DNA of 14,090 nucleotides from Bacillota bacterium. Its GTDB lineage: Bacteria > Bacillota > Clostridia > Oscillospirales > Acutalibacteraceae. The notes under the pieces were generated by a model that saw only the letters and a program-made list of their open reading frames with translations, was not told the DNA's origin and ran no database searches. Positions 12,942-14,090 of this stretch are shown here, one piece after another (the stretch's first letter is position 1; each line of letters starts with the position of its first letter). The DNA lies in NCBI GenBank assembly GCA_023401495.1, contig JAEXDU010000158.1, forward strand, positions 1-14,090. Direction: 5' to 3'. The position numbers were made by a program, and so were the translations under genes.

Positions 12942-13694
12942 ATGAAGAGGCTGATCTTGCTGTTGCCCGCCGCCGGGCTGATCTGGTACCTGTGGCCCGG
13001 CAGTGTCGGCATTTGGAATATCGGGAATTACCTCGGTATCGGGCTGTGCGTCTTTCTTCTTTTGTGGGGCGGATTCGCGCCGCTGCTGAAACGCCGGGCT
13101 GAAGCTGCCGGACACCTGAAAACATACCGTACCGGCACACGGATTCTATCCGGTCTGCTGGCCGCCGGATTTTTATGGGCAGGGGTTCTGACAGTGCAGA
13201 TGATCCTTGCCGCGAACCGCACACCCCCGAAAAGCACCCCGGCGATCGTGCTGGGCAGCCAGGTTCGGGGGGACGAGCCGAGCCTTGACCTTTGGGCGCG
13301 CATCGGCGCGGCGGAACGCTACCTGAAAGAAAATCCCGAAGCCGTATGCGTCGCGAGCGGCGGGCAGGGCGAGGGAGAAAACCGCAGCGAAGCTGAGGTG
13401 ATCCGCGAAAAGCTGGTCGAGCGCGGCATTTCATCCGACCGGATTCTGCTGGAGGACCGCTCCGAAAGCACGGAGGAAAACATCCGGTATTCCAAAGAAC
13501 TGCTGGACAGGCACAGCCTTGGATTTGACGCGGCGATCGTGACCGATGAATACCATCAGCTGCGCGCCTCGTGGCTGGCAAAACGGCAGGGGCTGACCCC
13601 CTACGCCGTGAGCGCCGAAAGCCCGCGCAACATCTTATCCGCCATGTACACCCGCGAGCTGCTTGCGCTCACCGCCACGCTGCTGCAGGGCTGA
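12942..13694 (+). CDS. YdcF/SanA/ElyC family membrane protein (DUF218)
   Basis: This 250-aa protein has three predicted membrane segments (about 4-19, 29-48 and 66-90) and then a DUF218 domain. The domain opens PAIVLGSQVRG (100-110) and contains VASGGQGEGENRSEAEVI (137-154), the ISSDRILLEDRSESTEENI segment typical of the family, and VTDEYHQLRASWLAKRQG. DUF218 proteins in other bacteria (SanA, ElyC) are linked to envelope integrity and lipid-carrier metabolism, but no enzyme activity is settled. The ATG is supported by AAAGGAG about 10 nt upstream. A longer frame starts at 12876 without a ribosome-binding site. No clear terminator follows; the next gene has its own promoter. Confidence 0.88.
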   Translation: MKRLILLLPAAGLIWYLWPGSVGIWNIGNYLGIGLCVFLLLWGGFAPLLKRRAEAAGHLKTYRTGTRILSGLLAAGFLWAGVLTVQMILAANRTPPKSTPAIVLGSQVRGDEPSLDLWARIGAAERYLKENPEAVCVASGGQGEGENRSEAEVIREKLVERGISSDRILLEDRSESTEENIRYSKELLDRHSLGFDAAIVTDEYHQLRASWLAKRQGLTPYAVSAESPRNILSAMYTRELLALTATLLQG

Positions 13695-13759
13695 AGACGA
13701 TCGGCACATTGGCAAAGAAGTTTCAGCAAACGACTCGCTTTTTCGGGACAGTTGCGCGG

Positions 13760-13788
13760 TTTACGGACTTCCCAAAATCATGTATAAT
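13760..13788 (+). promoter_or_regulatory. Sigma-A promoter of the dihydroorotase gene
   Basis: TTTACG (13760-13765) and a perfect TATAAT (13783-13788) are spaced by 17 nt. The start near 13795 gives a 5' leader of about 100 nt that contains the hairpin at 13809-13835. Confidence 0.75.
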
Positions 13789-13808
13789 AGAAACAGAAAG
13801 AAACAGGC

Positions 13809-13835
13809 TCTTCCCTCGCCCTTGGCGGGGGAAGA
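13809..13835. repeat. GC-rich hairpin, copy D of a dispersed family
   Basis: TCTTCCCTCGCC (13809-13820) pairs with GGCGGGGGAAGA (13824-13835) over 12 bp with one wobble and a CTT loop. Unlike the other copies it lies inside a predicted 5' leader, 58 nt before the dihydroorotase start. It has no T-run, so attenuation is not obvious. Confidence 0.7.
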
Positions 13836-13893
13836 ATTAAAATACCCCTTTTGATGGTACGGCTACAAAGAGAATATAACAGGAGGCGGCATT

Positions 13894-14090
13894 ATGGCGG
13901 AACAGCTTCTTATCCGGGGTGCCCGGATCGTAAGCCCTGCGGACGAAATCGACCTCATCGGTGATCTTTTGGTACGGGACGGCGTCATCGCGGAAATCGG
14001 CGGGCACCTTTCGGCAGAAGATGCAATGACCATCGATGCGAACGGGCTGACAGCAGCCCCCGGACTGGTGGACATGCATGTTCACCTGCG
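13894..14090 (+). CDS. pyrC: Dihydroorotase, N-terminal part (cut by the window end)
   Basis: Dihydroorotase closes carbamoyl-aspartate to dihydroorotate in pyrimidine synthesis, in the cytoplasm. Only the first 65 codons are present. They form the beta-sandwich start (LLIRGARIVSPADEIDLIGD) and reach the first zinc-binding motif in APGLVDMHVHLR, with the HxH ligands of cyclic amidohydrolases. HVHLR favours dihydroorotase, but allantoinase and dihydropyrimidinase share the region and cannot be excluded from the fragment. AGGAGG (13881-13886) lies 7 nt before the ATG. The gene continues beyond 14090. Confidence 0.82.
   Translation, partial: MAEQLLIRGARIVSPADEIDLIGDLLVRDGVIAEIGGHLSAEDAMTIDANGLTAAPGLVDMHVHL

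Noticed and set aside
2535..13835. CRISPR array as an explanation for the repeated GC-rich stems
   Set aside because: The copies are single, thousands of bases apart and vary in sequence. There is no regular spacing and no cas gene.

Overview
The window reads as chromosomal DNA from a spore-forming member of the Clostridia, plausibly the Oscillospiraceae/Ruminococcaceae. The evidence is the spoVAC-spoVAD pair, Gram-positive style Shine-Dalgarno sequences (GGAGG about 7 nt before the start), sigma-A type promoters, and strong hairpin-plus-T-run terminators. The family placement is inference; no rRNA or other marker gene is present.

Layout. (1) 1-338 has no convincing gene but holds two minus-strand terminator hairpins and a structured segment. 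(2) 339-2463 is a minus-strand block: a membrane-anchored ComEC-like metallo-beta-lactamase-fold hydrolase, a small HPr-like protein with its own near-perfect promoter, and a LolD/MacB-type ABC ATPase with no permease beside it. (3) 2694-5858 is on the plus strand: a phosphoglucomutase/phosphomannomutase, then spoVAC and spoVAD (spore dipicolinic acid uptake; spoVAE is not next to them). (4) 5969-6909 is a small regulatory island. Three XRE-type HTH genes lie on the minus strand, the outer two being close paralogues. A divergent 54-aa coiled-coil-like gene starts from a promoter embedded in a paired operator of two GGAC-N5-GTCC sites. (5) 7172-8052 holds two small three-helix membrane proteins sharing an RWFEL motif. 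(6) 8173-12608 is a minus-strand amino-acid block: serC, serA, a homoserine dehydrogenase, a decayed internal copy of serA, and a small DHCW-type cupin. (7) 12942-14090 is on the plus strand: a YdcF/SanA (DUF218) membrane protein and the start of a dihydroorotase (pyrC) cut by the window end.

How the genes work together. SerC and SerA are consecutive enzymes of the phosphorylated serine pathway and probably share the promoter at 12646-12674. The homoserine dehydrogenase belongs to the threonine/methionine branch. SpoVAC and SpoVAD act together in the forespore inner membrane.

Points most worth a second look are the XRE divergon with its double operator and unlisted small gene, the serA remnant between hom and the cupin gene, and a family of four related GC-rich hairpins (2535-2558, 9990-10022, 11447-11477, 13809-13835) in intergenic DNA. 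All calls rest on reading the sequence; no database search was run.
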